DNA of 40,143 bases from Hyphomonas polymorpha PS728 (GTDB lineage: Bacteria; Pseudomonadota; Alphaproteobacteria; Caulobacterales; Hyphomonadaceae). Positions within the stretch are counted from its first letter, which is position 1. Each line of letters starts with the position of its first letter. The position numbers and the translations under genes are program-made. The notes beneath the pieces are model-generated. The model had not been told where the DNA came from, searched no databases, and saw only the letters and a program-made list of their open reading frames with translations. The DNA is taken from contig NZ_ARYM01000028.1 of assembly GCF_000685315.1 (NCBI RefSeq), positions 1-40,143 on the forward strand. The letters run 5' to 3'. Below, piece by piece: positions 16,579 to 26,789 of this stretch.

Positions 16579-16590
16579 GGCAAAAGAAAT

Positions 16591-16630
16591 AAGGCCGGGC
16601 AATTCTGAATGCCCGGCCTTGTTTCTTTTT
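16591..16630. terminator. Bidirectional rho-independent terminator
   Basis: AAGGCCGGGCA (16591-16601) pairs perfectly with TGCCCGGCCTT (16610-16620) across an 8-base loop, followed by GTTTCTTTTT. On the other strand the flanking sequence is also T-rich (ATTTCTTTTG). It separates the MFS gene from the convergent glutathione S-transferase gene and can serve both. Confidence 0.9.
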
Positions 16631-16638
16631 TGATTGCT

Positions 16639-17430
16639 TTACGTCCCCGGTCCCGTGAAGCGGATATTGCCCGCCTCCAGCCCCTTCAGCACGATATCCG
16701 TGCCGCCGGTCTTCATCATCCATTCCAGACGGTGATCCCGGTACTGACGCTTGAACAGCCCCGCCTTCACTGCCTGATCCACCTGGTTCATGCCGGTGAT
16801 CGAGGCTACCGACTCCCGCTGCGCCTGCGCCACGCTCTCCCGCACATTCGCCCGGTCCAGCCAGGCAGCCAGGCGTGATCCTGCTGCCGGGCGAATGCCA
16901 AAGCCTGCCGCGCCATTGAGATAGGGCACCACACTCAGATCACCCCAACCGAAGCGACCCCCGTTGAACCATTCCCGGTCCCCCAGATACCCTTCCAGAA
17001 CGCCGAAAAATGCCTCCGCCTGCTGACGGGCCTTCGCTTCCATCGCGTCCTTCTGTGCCCCCTCCGCACGGCGGAAGAAATTGAGTTCGCCAAGGCCCCA
17101 GGTGATCGCCTCGAACTGGGTATCCATCACGTCTTCAATCATCCGCACACGAGCACGCTCGGCCGCCGCTCTGGGCAGCATGGCCGGCTCGGGCCAAACG
17201 TCTTCGATGTATTCGAGAATGATCGTGCTGTCGAAAATCTGCACATCGCCATGGATCAGCGCCGGCACCTCGCCGCGCGGATTGGCCTTCGCAAAGCCAC
17301 CACCCGTGGCGCCGGTGCCAATTCCCTCAGGCAGGCGCGCCGCAAATGGCACGTCCTTCTCCCGCAGAGAGATTTTCACCTTCTGCGCATAAGGTGACAG
17401 CGGATGCTCATAAAGGATCAGTTCAGCCAT
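16639..17430 (-). CDS. Glutathione S-transferase
   Basis: A 263-residue cytosolic GST, a little longer than the usual 200-230. The thioredoxin-like N-terminal domain is seen as LILYEHPLSPYAQKVKISLREKDVPF (Ser/Tyr near 12-14 as candidate catalytic residue), then NPRGEVPALIHG (cis-Pro) and IFDSTIILEYIEDVWPEP (the glutathione-binding DS-x-I-IxEYI motif). The helical C-terminal domain includes EWFNGGRFGWGDLSVVPYL, a variant of the usual F-x-x-AD motif. It lies 9 bases downstream of the DUF7064/7065-type gene on the same strand, so the two form an operon. A role in modifying or detoxifying the substrate imported by the neighbouring receptor and MFS carrier is possible but unproven. Confidence 0.9.
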   Translation of the reverse strand: MAELILYEHPLSPYAQKVKISLREKDVPFAARLPEGIGTGATGGGFAKANPRGEVPALIHGDVQIFDSTIILEYIEDVWPEPAMLPRAAAERARVRMIEDVMDTQFEAITWGLGELNFFRRAEGAQKDAMEAKARQQAEAFFGVLEGYLGDREWFNGGRFGWGDLSVVPYLNGAAGFGIRPAAGSRLAAWLDRANVRESVAQAQRESVASITGMNQVDQAVKAGLFKRQYRDHRLEWMMKTGGTDIVLKGLEAGNIRFTGPGT

Positions 17431-17439
17431 CCCAGTCCC

Positions 17440-18480
17440 TCAATATCCGGCAAGCCGGCCCATCGGCCGCCCGTCAACAATCTGATCCAGATACTCGCTC
17501 ATGCCATAGCCAAGCTTGCCGTCGCAGCGATACTCGGTCATCGCTTCGGTGATGCGCGTCGTCAGCTCTGTGCCATCGGGCGCCGTCCGCCGGTTGCGGA
17601 GCGGGATAAGAGAAAGCACTTTTCCGCTGACGGCATATTCCTTTCCGCTCTTGGTACGGATCTTTGCTTCAAGGTCCGTCTGGTATTCATTCGCGTCCCA
17701 GTTGCTGGAAAGCTCGGCCGCAACGATCTGGTCATAAATGCCATCGCGGAACACCATGCCGCTCTGATGCACGCCGCCTTTGCCATCGCCCATCACGTTG
17801 AACATCATGCCGAAGTCGGGCCCGAAATTCATTGGGCACCAGCGATACCATTCAATCGCCTGCCAGTGGCGCGGCCCCCAGGATTTGTCGCGAAGGCCAT
17901 AGCCGTCAATCTCCAGCCGCTCGCCGCCGCACTCGATAAAGCCCTTCGCGCCGCAATGCTGCTCGTAATGGGCCTTGGCGAAAGACTTCTCGGGGTCGAT
18001 CTCCAACGGCGTGCCATCGGCTTTCACCGTCTCCCCGCCATACATTGGCGAGAGGCCGGTATAGGTCATCTCCATCTTGCAAGGCAGGCGCGGATTGTTG
18101 CGGAAGGCCACCTTCGGATCGGCCATCTGCCCCGGCTCCTTCAGCACCAGCAGCTCGCCGGAATAAGTCACCTTCAGCGTCTTGAACGGTTCCACCACGT
18201 CGATCCGCAGGCCGCCCGCGTTCATCTGTGAATTGTCACTGATCTCCGGCCGCGCAAACATGAAACCAACCCGGCCATCGGGGAAGTACACGCACATCGA
18301 CATTTCAGCGTAACGCTGGTTAGGCCGGTTGCCGAGGCGGAACCATGCGCCCGCCCGTTTGCCGGCGTCGAACACATTGAAATACATGCTTTCATTGTAA
18401 TTTTCGGCGGTCCCCGGATCGTGCGTGAACTCGTCTTCCGGCGCCAGAATGGTCTTGTAGCCTTCAGCTGCTGCGGCCAT
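17440..18480 (-). CDS. AttH/CrtC-like protein (DUF7064/DUF7065-type)
   Basis: A 346-residue protein without a signal peptide. Its sequence pattern matches the lipocalin-like family that also includes carotenoid 1,2-hydratase (CrtC) and AttH: an N-terminal half with FNVFDAGKRAGAWFRLGNRPNQRYAEM and a C-terminal half containing the hallmark DKSWGPRHWQAIEWYRWCPMNF region near 200-220. Proteins of this kind occur in sphingomonad and actinobacterial loci for degradation of terpenoids, steroids or aromatics, but the reaction is not established. It is first in a two-gene operon with the GST. A good ribosome-binding site (GGGGAG) precedes ATG 18480, and the palindrome CTGATA-N6-TATCAG lies 12 bases upstream. 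Family placement is from memory of the motif and should be treated as probable. Confidence 0.7.
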   Translation of the reverse strand: MAAAAEGYKTILAPEDEFTHDPGTAENYNESMYFNVFDAGKRAGAWFRLGNRPNQRYAEMSMCVYFPDGRVGFMFARPEISDNSQMNAGGLRIDVVEPFKTLKVTYSGELLVLKEPGQMADPKVAFRNNPRLPCKMEMTYTGLSPMYGGETVKADGTPLEIDPEKSFAKAHYEQHCGAKGFIECGGERLEIDGYGLRDKSWGPRHWQAIEWYRWCPMNFGPDFGMMFNVMGDGKGGVHQSGMVFRDGIYDQIVAAELSSNWDANEYQTDLEAKIRTKSGKEYAVSGKVLSLIPLRNRRTAPDGTELTTRITEAMTEYRCDGKLGYGMSEYLDQIVDGRPMGRLAGY

Positions 18481-18491
18481 GGCAAACTCCC

Positions 18492-18509
18492 CTGATATTC
18501 AGTTATCAG
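18492..18509. promoter_or_regulatory. Candidate operator upstream of the DUF7064/7065-GST operon
   Basis: The inverted repeat CTGATA-N6-TATCAG lies 12-29 bases before the start codon at 18480. The position (between promoter and ribosome-binding site) and symmetry fit a repressor site of the TetR, GntR or MarR type. It could also be a chance 6-base repeat. Confidence 0.35.
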
Positions 18510-18582
18510 ACGAACCTGCCATGCGTTTTGCGCGAGACAAGCCTGTCCTCGCGTCAGACCCCCGCCCCCTCCGGAACAGCCC

Positions 18583-19305
18583 TTATGCCTGCCGCCGGGT
18601 CAGCGCGCCGATGAACGAATGCCGGTCGCCGGGGAAAGTCTGCCACACATGCGTCACCGGCGCGCCGTTCGCCCAGGTTCGCCGCTCCAGCATCAGGCAG
18701 GGCGTCCCCTCCGAAATGTCCAGATGCGCAGCAATGCCCGCATCGGCCCCCACCGCAAATATCCGGTGCTCGGCCTGAGACCACGGCACATGCGCCAGCA
18801 GCCAGGTGCCCGGCGGCGTCTCGGCAAAATCCTCCGCCTTGATCTCCGGCACAGCGGCCAGGCTCACCAGCCGCCGCTCATAGCCAAAGGGCTGCCCATC
18901 GGCCCGGTGTACCCCGCGCAGCTCGACCAGCCGCCCGCCCTTGCCCGCCAAGGCCACCTCTTCCGCCCCCTTCGCTGCTCGCACCGCCCGGTGCAACAGC
19001 CGGTAGGCGTAGGCATAGCCCTTCCGTTCCAGATCCAGGCGGATGTCCGGAATGTCGAGAATGGTCGAATCGCTCGGCGGGTGCGCCACGAACGAGCCAG
19101 CCCGCTTGCGCCGCACGATGAGCCCCCGGCTCACCAGCTCGCTCACTGCCTTGTTCACCGTCATGCGGGAACAGTCATACATCTCCATCAACTCGCGCTC
19201 GAGCGGGATGCGGTCATCGGGTTTCAGCCCGCCCGAGAGAATCTGCCGCTCAAGGTCCAGCCGGATGCGCTCGCTGACCGATACGGTGTCGTGAGTGTCC
19301 GGCAT
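18583..19305 (-). CDS. hutC: Histidine-utilisation repressor HutC (GntR family)
   Basis: A 240-residue GntR/HutC regulator that represses the hut genes and is released by urocanate. The N-terminal winged helix is seen as ERIRLDLERQILSGGLKPDDRIPLERELMEMYDCSRMTVNKAVSELVSRGLIVRRKRAGSFV, of which SRMTVNKAVSELVSRGLI is the recognition region. The C-terminal UTRA effector domain starts near residue 85 and ends THVWQTFPGDRHSFIGAL. ATG 19305 gives the normal family start; extending the frame upstream only reads through the TGTCC array. It is downstream of hutF on the same strand (gap 44 bases) and is probably co-transcribed with it. Its start region overlaps an unusual repeat array. Confidence 0.93.
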   Translation of the reverse strand: MPDTHDTVSVSERIRLDLERQILSGGLKPDDRIPLERELMEMYDCSRMTVNKAVSELVSRGLIVRRKRAGSFVAHPPSDSTILDIPDIRLDLERKGYAYAYRLLHRAVRAAKGAEEVALAGKGGRLVELRGVHRADGQPFGYERRLVSLAAVPEIKAEDFAETPPGTWLLAHVPWSQAEHRIFAVGADAGIAAHLDISEGTPCLMLERRTWANGAPVTHVWQTFPGDRHSFIGALTRRQA

Positions 19306-19352
19306 GTGTCCCGATTTGTCCGAAAATGTCCGAATTTGTCCGTCAGATGTCA
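19287..19352 (+). repeat. TGTCC array, locus B, over the hutC start and hutF stop
   Basis: TGTC units begin at 19287, 19296, 19307, 19317, 19327, 19337 and 19348, with spacings of 9, 11, 10, 10, 10 and 11 bases. The core, GATTTGTCCGAAAATGTCCG, is almost perfect; the last unit is TGTCAC. The array spans the 44-base gap between hutF and hutC and the first codons of hutC. In its 10-base form it matches the arrays at 7742-7800 and 35719-35814. It may bind a regulator that controls hutC separately from hutF. Confidence 0.65.
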
Positions 19353-20720
19353 CGAAATGAGCGTCCCGAGAACCGCTTTGTAGCGCGCCTCGATGCCGCT
19401 GCGGTTCACATGCCGGCCGCCCTCCACCACATGCTTCCCGCGCCGCCACACATCTGAAATCACATGGCTTTTTCCCCGGAACACCCAGGCATCCAGCAGT
19501 CGGTCTCCCCCGGCCGCCGCTTCCGGCAGGCGGGTCTCGTCCATCACCATGAAATCTGCCGGATTGCCCGGCGCCAATCCAACAGAAATCCCCGCCGCCC
19601 GCCCCCCGCCGGCAAGGGCGTGCTCAAACAGGGATCGCCCCGTCGAGGCATAGCCTTCCCCGGTCATCACATTGCGGGAAAGCGTCTTGAATCTCTGGGA
19701 GTATTCCAGCATCCGCAGCTCATCAGCGGCGCTGATCGACACATTGGAATCGGTGCCAACACCATAATATCCACCATGGGAAACAAAGGCGCGCCCATCG
19801 AAAATCCCGTCGCCCAAATTCGCCTCGGTTACGGGGCAAAGGCCCACCACCGCCCCGCTTTTGGCTATCCCGTGGATTTCCTGGTCGTTCGTATGCGTTG
19901 CATGCACAAGGCACCAGCGCCCGTCCACCGGCGCATTGTGCAGCAACCACTCCACAGGCCGCGCGCCAGACCACGCGAGGCAATCCTGAACTTCCTTCTC
20001 CTGCTCCGCGATATGGATGTGGACAGGCCCGGCCTTGTCCATCAACAGCAGCAGCTTCAGTTCGCCCGGCGTCACCGCGCGCAGGCTGTGCGGCGCAATC
20101 CCCAGCACAAAATCATGCTGATTGACCGTATGCTGTCCAACATCCTCCAACAGCTCGGCAAAGCTTTCCACATCGCTGAGAAACCGCTTCTGGCCCTCCG
20201 CCGGCGGCTGTCCGCCAAAGCCCGAATGCGCATAGAAAACCGGCAGCAGCGTCAGCCCGATGCCCACCTCTTCTGCAGCGCGCACGACCTGTCCGGCCAT
20301 CTCCGCCGGGTCGTCATAGCGCCGCCCATCAGGGGCGTTGTGAAGATAGTGAAACTCGCAGACGCGCGTGAACCCGGCCTCCAGCATCTCGGCATAGGCC
20401 ATCGCTGTTATGGCGCGGATATCCTCCGGCCCAATCCGGCTGGCAAATTGATAGAGTAGACTGCGCCAAGACCAGAAACTGTCCTGATCCTTTCCGCGCA
20501 CTTCTGTCAGCCCGGACATCGCCCTTTGAAAGGCGTGGGAATGCAAATTGGGCAGGCCAGGCAACACCGTCCGCCCTCGAACAGCTCCCGAAGGAGGCGC
20601 CACACCTGCAGAAATGTTTTCAATCGCCCCGCCCGAGACCGTGATCTCGACCCCGCTCGCCCAGCCGGATGGCAACAGCCCGTGATCGAACCAGAGACGC
20701 TCTGAAGATTTCCCGGCCAC
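19350..20720 (-). CDS. hutF: Formimidoylglutamate deiminase HutF
   Basis: HutF is a cytoplasmic amidohydrolase that converts N-formimidoyl-L-glutamate to N-formyl-L-glutamate and ammonia, the fourth step in the five-step histidine route. The 456-residue length matches. The metal-binding motif is [14 protein letters not shown]; further ligands and substrate residues are seen in [24 protein letters not shown] and [16 protein letters not shown]. The first codon (20720) is about 25 bases from a HutC-type palindrome shared with the divergent hutI. Together with hutG encoding a formylglutamate deformylase, it shows that this organism uses the route yielding formate and glutamate and not formamide. 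Confidence 0.95.
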   Translation of the reverse strand: MAGKSSERLWFDHGLLPSGWASGVEITVSGGAIENISAGVAPPSGAVRGRTVLPGLPNLHSHAFQRAMSGLTEVRGKDQDSFWSWRSLLYQFASRIGPEDIRAITAMAYAEMLEAGFTRVCEFHYLHNAPDGRRYDDPAEMAGQVVRAAEEVGIGLTLLPVFYAHSGFGGQPPAEGQKRFLSDVESFAELLEDVGQHTVNQHDFVLGIAPHSLRAVTPGELKLLLLMDKAGPVHIHIAEQEKEVQDCLAWSGARPVEWLLHNAPVDGRWCLVHATHTNDQEIHGIAKSGAVVGLCPVTEANLGDGIFDGRAFVSHGGYYGVGTDSNVSISAADELRMLEYSQRFKTLSRNVMTGEGYASTGRSLFEHALAGGGRAAGISVGLAPGNPADFMVMDETRLPEAAAGGDRLLDAWVFRGKSHVISDVWRRGKHVVEGGRHVNRSGIEARYKAVLGTLIS

Positions 20721-20744
20721 TGGACATCCCTCCGACCCTTCTAT

Positions 20745-20758
20745 TATGTATATACATA
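20745..20758. promoter_or_regulatory. HutC-type operator in the hutF-hutI divergent promoter region
   Basis: TATGTATATACATA is a perfect 14-base palindrome in the 77 bases between the divergent hutF and hutI starts. HutC is known to bind sites built on TGTAnnTACA-like AT-rich palindromes, and this matches well. One site can control both arms of the locus. It is followed by AT-rich DNA suited to promoter melting. Confidence 0.85.
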
Positions 20759-20797
20759 TTAAAAAAATATCGGCACAAGCACAACGGGGAGCGGAGG

Positions 20798-22003
20798 ATG
20801 CCGAAAAAGCGTATCTGGACGAATGCCCGTCTCGCCACGATGTCGCCCGGCCTGCCGGGCCTCGGCATCATCGAGAAGGGCACGCTCGCCGCCGAGGGAG
20901 AGCGGATCACCTATGCCGGCCCCGAAGATCAGGCGCCCCCGGCAGACGTGCATGAAGTCATCGATTGCGAAGGCCGCTGGCTGCTCCCCGGCCTGATAGA
21001 TTGCCATACGCATCTCGTCTGGGCAGGTAGCCGCGCGCATGAATTCGAACTGCGCCTGGCCGGCGCCAGCTATGAGGAAATCGCCCGGGCCGGCGGGGGC
21101 ATCCGCTCCACCGTCAGCGCAGTCCGGATCGCCAGTGAAGACCAGCTCGTCACCGAAAGCCTCCCCCGGCTCGACGCGCTGATCGGCGAAGGCGTCACCA
21201 CAGTTGAGATAAAGTCCGGATACGGGTTGAGTGTCGAACATGAACTGAAACAGCTCCGTGCCGCCCGCGCGCTCGCCAAGGCCCGCCCGGTAGACATCGA
21301 AACTACCCTGCTCGCTGCCCATGCTCTGCCGCCCGAATATGAAGGCCGCGCCGATGCCTACATCGATCTTGTCTGCAACGAGATCATCCCGGCTGCGGCA
21401 AAGGCGGGCGTCACCAGCGCGGTTGATGCCTTCTGCGAAACCATCGGCTTCACGCCGCAGCAGACAGACCGTGTTCTGTCCGCCGCGCGCCAGCATGGCC
21501 TTGCGGTAAAGCTCCACGCTGACCAGCTTTCAAATCTTCAAGGGGGCGCCCTCGCTGCCCGCCACAACGCACTGTCTGCGGATCATCTGGAATATCTCGA
21601 TGAGGCCGGTATCGCCGCCATGGCGGCGGCAGGCACGGTCGCCGTCATGCTGCCGGGCGCCTACTATTTCCTGCGCGACACCCATGCCCCACCTCTGGAA
21701 GCATTGCGCAAGGCAGACATTTCCCTTGCAATTTCAACTGACTGCAACCCCGGCACTTCTCCGCTCACCTCCCTTCTCCTCGCCATGAACATGGGCGCTA
21801 CCCTCTTCCGCATGACCGTCGAGGAATGCCTTCTTGGCACCACACGCCACGCCGCCCGCGCGCTAGGCCTTCAGGAAGAAACGGGAACACTCGAGGCCGG
21901 GAAACTCTGCAATCTGAGCATCTGGGACATCGAGCGCCTGGCAGAACTCGTCAGCAATATGGGCCTCAACCGGCTTCACACCCGCATCTGGAGGGGTCAA
22001 TGA
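20798..22003 (+). CDS. hutI: Imidazolonepropionase HutI
   Basis: HutI hydrolyses 4-imidazolone-5-propanoate to N-formimidoyl-L-glutamate (third step of histidine breakdown) in the cytoplasm. The 401-residue protein has the metal-site motif [17 protein letters not shown], the family-typical [17 protein letters not shown] and [19 protein letters not shown], and the late [14 protein letters not shown] 20798 follows GGGGAG at the right distance and gives the standard N-terminus; upstream extension would cross the HutC operator. Its stop overlaps the hutH start by ATGA (22000-22003), so the two are translationally coupled. Confidence 0.96.
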   Translation: MPKKRIWTNARLATMSPGLPGLGIIEKGTLAAEGERITYAGPEDQAPPADVHEVIDCEGRWLLPGLIDCHTHLVWAGSRAHEFELRLAGASYEEIARAGGGIRSTVSAVRIASEDQLVTESLPRLDALIGEGVTTVEIKSGYGLSVEHELKQLRAARALAKARPVDIETTLLAAHALPPEYEGRADAYIDLVCNEIIPAAAKAGVTSAVDAFCETIGFTPQQTDRVLSAARQHGLAVKLHADQLSNLQGGALAARHNALSADHLEYLDEAGIAAMAAAGTVAVMLPGAYYFLRDTHAPPLEALRKADISLAISTDCNPGTSPLTSLLLAMNMGATLFRMTVEECLLGTTRHAARALGLQEETGTLEAGKLCNLSIWDIERLAELVSNMGLNRLHTRIWRGQ

Positions 22004-23541
22004 GCGACATCACCCTGACACCCGGCGCCGTGCCGCTCAGCTATTGGCGCGCCGTGTGGCTTGGCGCTGCCCCCCGCCTCTCGGCGGAATGCCGGGATGC
22101 CGTCGCGGCCAGCGCCGCCGCCGTCGCGCGTATCCTGGCCAAGGGCAATCCCGTCTACGGCATCAATACCGGCTTCGGAAAGCTCGCCGCCGTCCGCATT
22201 CCGGACGACCAGCTTGAGACCCTCCAGCGCAACATCGTCCTCTCCCACGCTGCCGGCGTGGGCGATCCCTCCCCGGCCGGTATCGTCCGCCTGATGATGG
22301 CCCTCAAGATGACCAATCTGGGCCGCGGCGCCTCGGGCGTGCGCCCGGAAACCATCGCCCTGATGGAAGCGATGCTCGCGGCAGACCTGCTGCCTCTCAT
22401 CCCCGGGCAGGGCTCTGTCGGTGCCTCGGGAGATCTCGCCCCGCTCGCCCACATGGCCTGCGCCATGATCGGCGTCGGGGAGGTGTTTCTGAGCGGTGAG
22501 CGGATGAGCGCCGAAGCAGGCTTTGCCAAAGCCGGCCTTACGCCTCTAGTTGCGCTCGCCGCCAAGGAAGGCCTAGCCCTGCTCAACGGCACGCAATTCT
22601 CCACCGCCTGCGCGCTCGCGGGTCTCTTCGAGGCAGAGCGTATCCTGCAATCCTCCCTCGTCACCGGCGCGCTCTCCGCCGAGGCGGCCAAGGGCTCAGA
22701 CGCGCCCTTCGATGCCCGCATCCACCAGCTGCGTGGCCATCAGGGCCAGATCGACTGCGCCGCCACATTGCGGGCGCTCATGGCTGGCTCTGCCATCCGT
22801 GCCTCGCATCTGGAAAACGACACCCGCGTTCAGGATCCTTACTGCATCCGCTGCCAGCCCCAGGTCGCCGGCGCAGCGCTCACCCTGCTGCGCCAGGCCG
22901 CCGATACGCTGCTGACCGAGGCCAACGGCGTCTCCGACAATCCGCTGATCTTTCCGGAGACGGACGAAGCCCTCTCCGGCGGGAATTTCCATGCCGAGCC
23001 CGTCGCCTTCGCCGCCGATATGATCGCCATGGCCCTCTGCGAGATAGGCTCAATTGCCGAGCGCCGCATCGCCATGCTGGTCGATCCTGCGCTCTCCGGT
23101 ATGCCGGCCTTCCTCACGCCGCAGCCGGGCCTTAACTCCGGTTTCATGATCCCCCAGGTCACCGCTGCCGCCCTCGTCTCCGAAAACAAGCAGATGGCCT
23201 TTCCCGCAAGCGTCGACTCCATCCCCACCTCCGCCAATCAGGAAGATCATGTGTCCATGGCCGCCCATGGCGCCCGCCGCCTGCTGAAGATGGCGAAGAA
23301 TGTGGACTATGTGCTGGGCATCGAGCTTATCGCCGCTGCTCAGGCGTGCGATTTCCATGCGCCGCTGAAATCCAGTATCGCACTTGAATCCGTGCGCGCG
23401 CTCATCCGGTCCAGAGTGGCGCCGCTGGATCATGACCGCCTCATGCATCCGGATATCGAGACTGCCACCTGCCTCATCCGCAGCGGCGCGGCCCTCCGCA
23501 GCGTGCAGATGGAGCTGCCCTCGCTGGAGGCAGACGCATGA
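22000..23541 (+). CDS. hutH: Histidine ammonia-lyase HutH
   Basis: HutH removes ammonia from L-histidine to give trans-urocanate, the first step of the pathway. The 513-residue length is typical. The autocatalytic MIO prosthetic group forms from Ala142-Ser143-Gly144 in [16 protein letters not shown]. Other family features are [11 protein letters not shown] (about 53-63), [14 protein letters not shown], and [18 protein letters not shown]. Start ATG 22000 overlaps the hutI stop, and its own TGA overlaps the hutG start at 23538. It belongs to the rightward hut operon under the HutC palindrome. Confidence 0.97.
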   Translation: MSDITLTPGAVPLSYWRAVWLGAAPRLSAECRDAVAASAAAVARILAKGNPVYGINTGFGKLAAVRIPDDQLETLQRNIVLSHAAGVGDPSPAGIVRLMMALKMTNLGRGASGVRPETIALMEAMLAADLLPLIPGQGSVGASGDLAPLAHMACAMIGVGEVFLSGERMSAEAGFAKAGLTPLVALAAKEGLALLNGTQFSTACALAGLFEAERILQSSLVTGALSAEAAKGSDAPFDARIHQLRGHQGQIDCAATLRALMAGSAIRASHLENDTRVQDPYCIRCQPQVAGAALTLLRQAADTLLTEANGVSDNPLIFPETDEALSGGNFHAEPVAFAADMIAMALCEIGSIAERRIAMLVDPALSGMPAFLTPQPGLNSGFMIPQVTAAALVSENKQMAFPASVDSIPTSANQEDHVSMAAHGARRLLKMAKNVDYVLGIELIAAAQACDFHAPLKSSIALESVRALIRSRVAPLDHDRLMHPDIETATCLIRSGAALRSVQMELPSLEADA

Positions 23542-24356
23542 CCGGCTGGCTCACCATCCGAGAGGGCGCCCGTCCCCTCATCGTCACTTTCCCGCACACA
23601 GGGACAACCCTGCCGGCGGACATTGCCGGACATTTCGTTTCGCCGCAGCGCGCCCGGCGCGACACTGACTGGTGGGTAGACCAACTCTATGCCTTCGCGA
23701 CGGAGATGGGCGCCACCCTCATTCACACAGCCATCTCCCGCTCTGTCATTGATGTGAACCGCGATCCTTCAGGCGCCTCGCTCTATCCCGGCCAGAACAC
23801 CACTACCCTCTGCCCCCTGACGACCTTTGATGGCGCCCCGCTCTACAAGCCGGGCCAGGAACCCGGCGAGGCTGAAATTGCCCGCCGCCGCGTCGCCTTT
23901 CACACCCCCTATCACCACGCGATAGAAGACCAGATCGCCCGCCTGCGCGCCGCTCATGGCAAGGTCGTGCTCTATGATGCCCACTCCATCCGTTCACAGA
24001 TCCCGCACCTGTTTGAGGGCCTTCTACCGGTATTCAATGTCGGCACCAATTATCAAACCACCTGCGCGCCAGCGCTCGCCGAAAAAGTTACCGGCCTCTG
24101 CGCCGCCTCCGACCAGCCCACCGTTCTGGACGGGCGTTTCCGCGGCGGATGGACCGTGCGCCATCATGGTCAGCCAGCACATAACGTCCATGCCATCCAG
24201 ATGGAACTCTCCTGCCGCGGCTATCTGCGCGAACCCATCGGCCAGGTTGCAGATGCTGACTGGCCCGTTCCCTTTGACGCCGATTATGCCGCCCCGATGA
24301 CCGAAACCCTGCGCCAGGTGCTCGCCGCCTGTCTCGCCTTCGCCGAAACGCCCTGA
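23538..24356 (+). CDS. hutG: N-formylglutamate deformylase HutG
   Basis: This amidohydrolase cleaves N-formyl-L-glutamate to formate and L-glutamate, the last step after HutF. The 272-residue protein has family motifs [14 protein letters not shown] near the N-terminus, [30 protein letters not shown] and [12 protein letters not shown]. It is of the N-formylglutamate amidohydrolase type, unrelated to the arginase-like HutG (formimidoylglutamase) of other bacteria. The start overlaps the hutH stop as ATGA. hutU follows after 10 bases with an AGGAGG ribosome-binding site. Confidence 0.94.
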   Translation: MTGWLTIREGARPLIVTFPHTGTTLPADIAGHFVSPQRARRDTDWWVDQLYAFATEMGATLIHTAISRSVIDVNRDPSGASLYPGQNTTTLCPLTTFDGAPLYKPGQEPGEAEIARRRVAFHTPYHHAIEDQIARLRAAHGKVVLYDAHSIRSQIPHLFEGLLPVFNVGTNYQTTCAPALAEKVTGLCAASDQPTVLDGRFRGGWTVRHHGQPAHNVHAIQMELSCRGYLREPIGQVADADWPVPFDADYAAPMTETLRQVLAACLAFAETP

Positions 24357-24366
24357 GGAGGCCCCC

Positions 24367-26034
24367 ATGCCCTATCCCGCCAACATCCGCGAAATCCGCG
24401 CGCCTCGGGGCACAGAGCTCAACGCGCAAAGCTGGCTCACCGAGGCCCCCCTCCGGATGCTGATGAACAATCTTGATCCCGATGTGGCAGAGCGCCCGGA
24501 CGATCTCGTCGTCTATGGCGGCATCGGCCGCGCCGCCCGCAACTGGGAGGCTTATGAAACGATCACCGCCACTCTGAAGCGGCTGAAGGAGGATGAAACC
24601 CTCCTCATCCAGTCCGGCAAGCCCGTCGGCGTCTTCCGCACGCATGCCGACGCCCCGCGCGTCCTTCTGGCAAACTCGAACCTTGTTCCCAAATGGGCAA
24701 ACTGGGACCATTTCAACGACCTCGACCGCAAGGGCCTGATGATGTACGGCCAGATGACGGCTGGCAGCTGGATCTATATCGGCGCGCAGGGCATCGTTCA
24801 GGGCACGTACGAAACCTTTGTCGAGATGGGCCGTCAGCATTATGGCGGAAACCTGAAAGGCAAATGGCTGCTCACCGCCGGCCTCGGCGGCATGGGCGGG
24901 GCACAGCCGCTGGCCTCTGTCTTCGCTGGCGCCGCCTGCCTCGCCATCGAGTGCCAGCTTTCCAGCATCGAGATGCGGATGCGCACAGGCTATCTCGATG
25001 CGTGGACGGACGACCTTGAAAAGGCCCTCGACATGATCGACGCAAGCTGCGCCTCCGGAACGCCGAAATCCATCGGCCTCCTGGGGAACGCCTGCGAAAT
25101 TCTCCCGAAGATACTTGAGCTTGGCCGTCTGCCAGACCTGCTGACAGACCAGACCTCCGCCCACGATCCCGTCAACGGATACTTGCCCGAGGCATGGAGC
25201 GTGGAGACGTGGAAAGCCCGCCGCGCCAGCGATCCCAAATCCGTGGAAAAGGCTGCCCGCGCCTCTATGGCCAAACATGTCCGCGCCATGCTGGAATTCC
25301 AGAAGCGGGGCGTCCCCACGGTCGATTATGGCAACAACATCCGCCAGGTTGCCCTGGATGAAGGCGTGGCCAACGCCTTCGATTTTCCCGGCTTCGTGCC
25401 TGCCTATATCCGCCCGCTTTTCTGCCGGGGTGTTGGCCCCTTCCGCTGGGCCGCCCTCTCGGGCGATCCGGAAGACATCTACAAGACGGACCAGAAGGTG
25501 AAGGAGCTGATCCCCGACAATCCTCACCTGCATAACTGGCTGAATATGGCCCGTGAACGGATCAAGTTTCAGGGGCTGCCCGCGCGCATCTGCTGGGTGG
25601 GCCTGGGGGATCGCCACCGCCTCGGCTTGGCTTTCAACGAGATGGTCGCGAACGGTGAACTCGAGGCCCCCATTGTTATCGGGCGCGATCACCTGGATTC
25701 CGGCTCCGTCGCTTCGCCCAACCGGGAAACCGAAGCCATGCAGGATGGCTCCGATGCGGTCTCCGACTGGCCGCTCCTCAATGCCCTGCTCAACTGCGCC
25801 TCGGGCGCTACCTGGGTATCCCTCCATCATGGCGGCGGCGTCGGCATGGGCTATTCCCAGCACGCCGGCATGGTCATCTGCTGCGACGGCACGGAAGCCG
25901 CCGCCCGCCGTATCGGACGTGTGCTGTGGAATGATCCGGCCAGCGGCGTCATGCGCCATGCCGATGCCGGCTATGACACCGCCATTGATTGCGCCCGCCA
26001 GAACGGCCTGGACCTGCCCAGCCTCAAAGGCTGA
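24367..26034 (+). CDS. hutU: Urocanate hydratase HutU
   Basis: HutU adds water to urocanate using tightly bound NAD+ as an electrophile, giving 4-imidazolone-5-propanoate (second step). The 555-residue length matches. Visible are the NAD-binding region [16 protein letters not shown], the conserved [13 protein letters not shown], and the catalytic segment [19 protein letters not shown] with its conserved cysteine. The glycine-rich [18 protein letters not shown] segment lies near the C-terminus. It is the last gene of the rightward hut operon. The convergent lipocalin gene ends only 14 bases away, so there is little room for a separate terminator and none is evident. Confidence 0.97.
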   Translation: MPYPANIREIRAPRGTELNAQSWLTEAPLRMLMNNLDPDVAERPDDLVVYGGIGRAARNWEAYETITATLKRLKEDETLLIQSGKPVGVFRTHADAPRVLLANSNLVPKWANWDHFNDLDRKGLMMYGQMTAGSWIYIGAQGIVQGTYETFVEMGRQHYGGNLKGKWLLTAGLGGMGGAQPLASVFAGAACLAIECQLSSIEMRMRTGYLDAWTDDLEKALDMIDASCASGTPKSIGLLGNACEILPKILELGRLPDLLTDQTSAHDPVNGYLPEAWSVETWKARRASDPKSVEKAARASMAKHVRAMLEFQKRGVPTVDYGNNIRQVALDEGVANAFDFPGFVPAYIRPLFCRGVGPFRWAALSGDPEDIYKTDQKVKELIPDNPHLHNWLNMARERIKFQGLPARICWVGLGDRHRLGLAFNEMVANGELEAPIVIGRDHLDSGSVASPNRETEAMQDGSDAVSDWPLLNALLNCASGATWVSLHHGGGVGMGYSQHAGMVICCDGTEAAARRIGRVLWNDPASGVMRHADAGYDTAIDCARQNGLDLPSLKG

Positions 26035-26048
26035 TCAGGTCACATGGT

Positions 26049-26597
26049 TCATGCCGGGTTGCCCGCATACACCAGAGGCTCGGTCTCGAAGCCAAGTTCC
26101 TCGGCTTTCTTCAGGATACGGTCGAGTGTTGCTTTCGGTGGCTCGGGATCTCGCGCCAGAATCCACAGATACTTCCCGCTCGGCGCGCCCACCAGAACCG
26201 CTGAATAATCCGGCTCCAGATGAAGCACCCAATAGTCGCCCTCTGCAAACGGCACCCAGGACGGCGCAAACTTCACCTTCAGCTTCGCCCCGTTTGATCC
26301 ATCCACCACGCGCGCCTTGCCCTCGGCAACGTCAATATCGCCATTTTCCTTGGTGCAGGAATTCTTCACCGAGATCTTTCCGTCCGGCAGCTGAGCATAT
26401 TCAGCCATGGCCGTCACACAGCCACGCTCGAACCAGTTGGGATAGCGCGCGATCTCATGCCATTTGCCCACATAACGGTCGAGGTCCACGGAAGCCACAG
26501 TCGCCAGTTCCGCGCGTGTCTGCCGATAATCTGGCTGCGACATGCACGCGCCCAGCAGCAGCGCAGAAAGCGGCATAAGCGCATATCCGAGTTTCAT
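26049..26597 (-). CDS. blc: Outer-membrane lipoprotein, Blc-type lipocalin
   Basis: A 182-residue bacterial lipocalin with a lipoprotein signal peptide (MKLGYALMPLSALLLGAC, Cys18). The lipocalin signature GKWHEIARYPNWFERGC (the GxW motif) comes first, then AEYAQLPDGKISVKNSC, and the conserved YWVLHLEPDYSAVLVGAP and YLWILARDP strands. Blc proteins sit in the outer membrane and bind fatty acids or lysophospholipids, with a proposed role in membrane lipid upkeep or transport. It is a single gene, convergent with hutU. Confidence 0.93.
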   Translation of the reverse strand: MKLGYALMPLSALLLGACMSQPDYRQTRAELATVASVDLDRYVGKWHEIARYPNWFERGCVTAMAEYAQLPDGKISVKNSCTKENGDIDVAEGKARVVDGSNGAKLKVKFAPSWVPFAEGDYWVLHLEPDYSAVLVGAPSGKYLWILARDPEPPKATLDRILKKAEELGFETEPLVYAGNPA

Positions 26598-26789
26598 TCC
26601 ATCTCCCTTTCTGTCGCAAATAGTCCGCTTTCGAAGACATCAACTGATAACGCCGCCATTCGTTGCCACGCCTTTGCGGAGCGGCAACGGCACGGTCAGC
26701 CGGACTCACAGAGCTTCCACATTATACGAAGCCTCACAGCGACTGGATCAGAGCGCAGCAGAACTCATGGTTTGAAGGGAGGCTGCCCG

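Noticed and set aside
19306..19449. Longer N-terminus for HutC
   Set aside because: The extra 48 residues come from the repeat array and the hutF 3' end; family proteins start at the position chosen.
24088..25959. A 623-codon leftward open frame opposite hutU and hutG
   Set aside because: It crosses two well-supported genes on the other strand and shows no recognisable protein; it is a compositional shadow.
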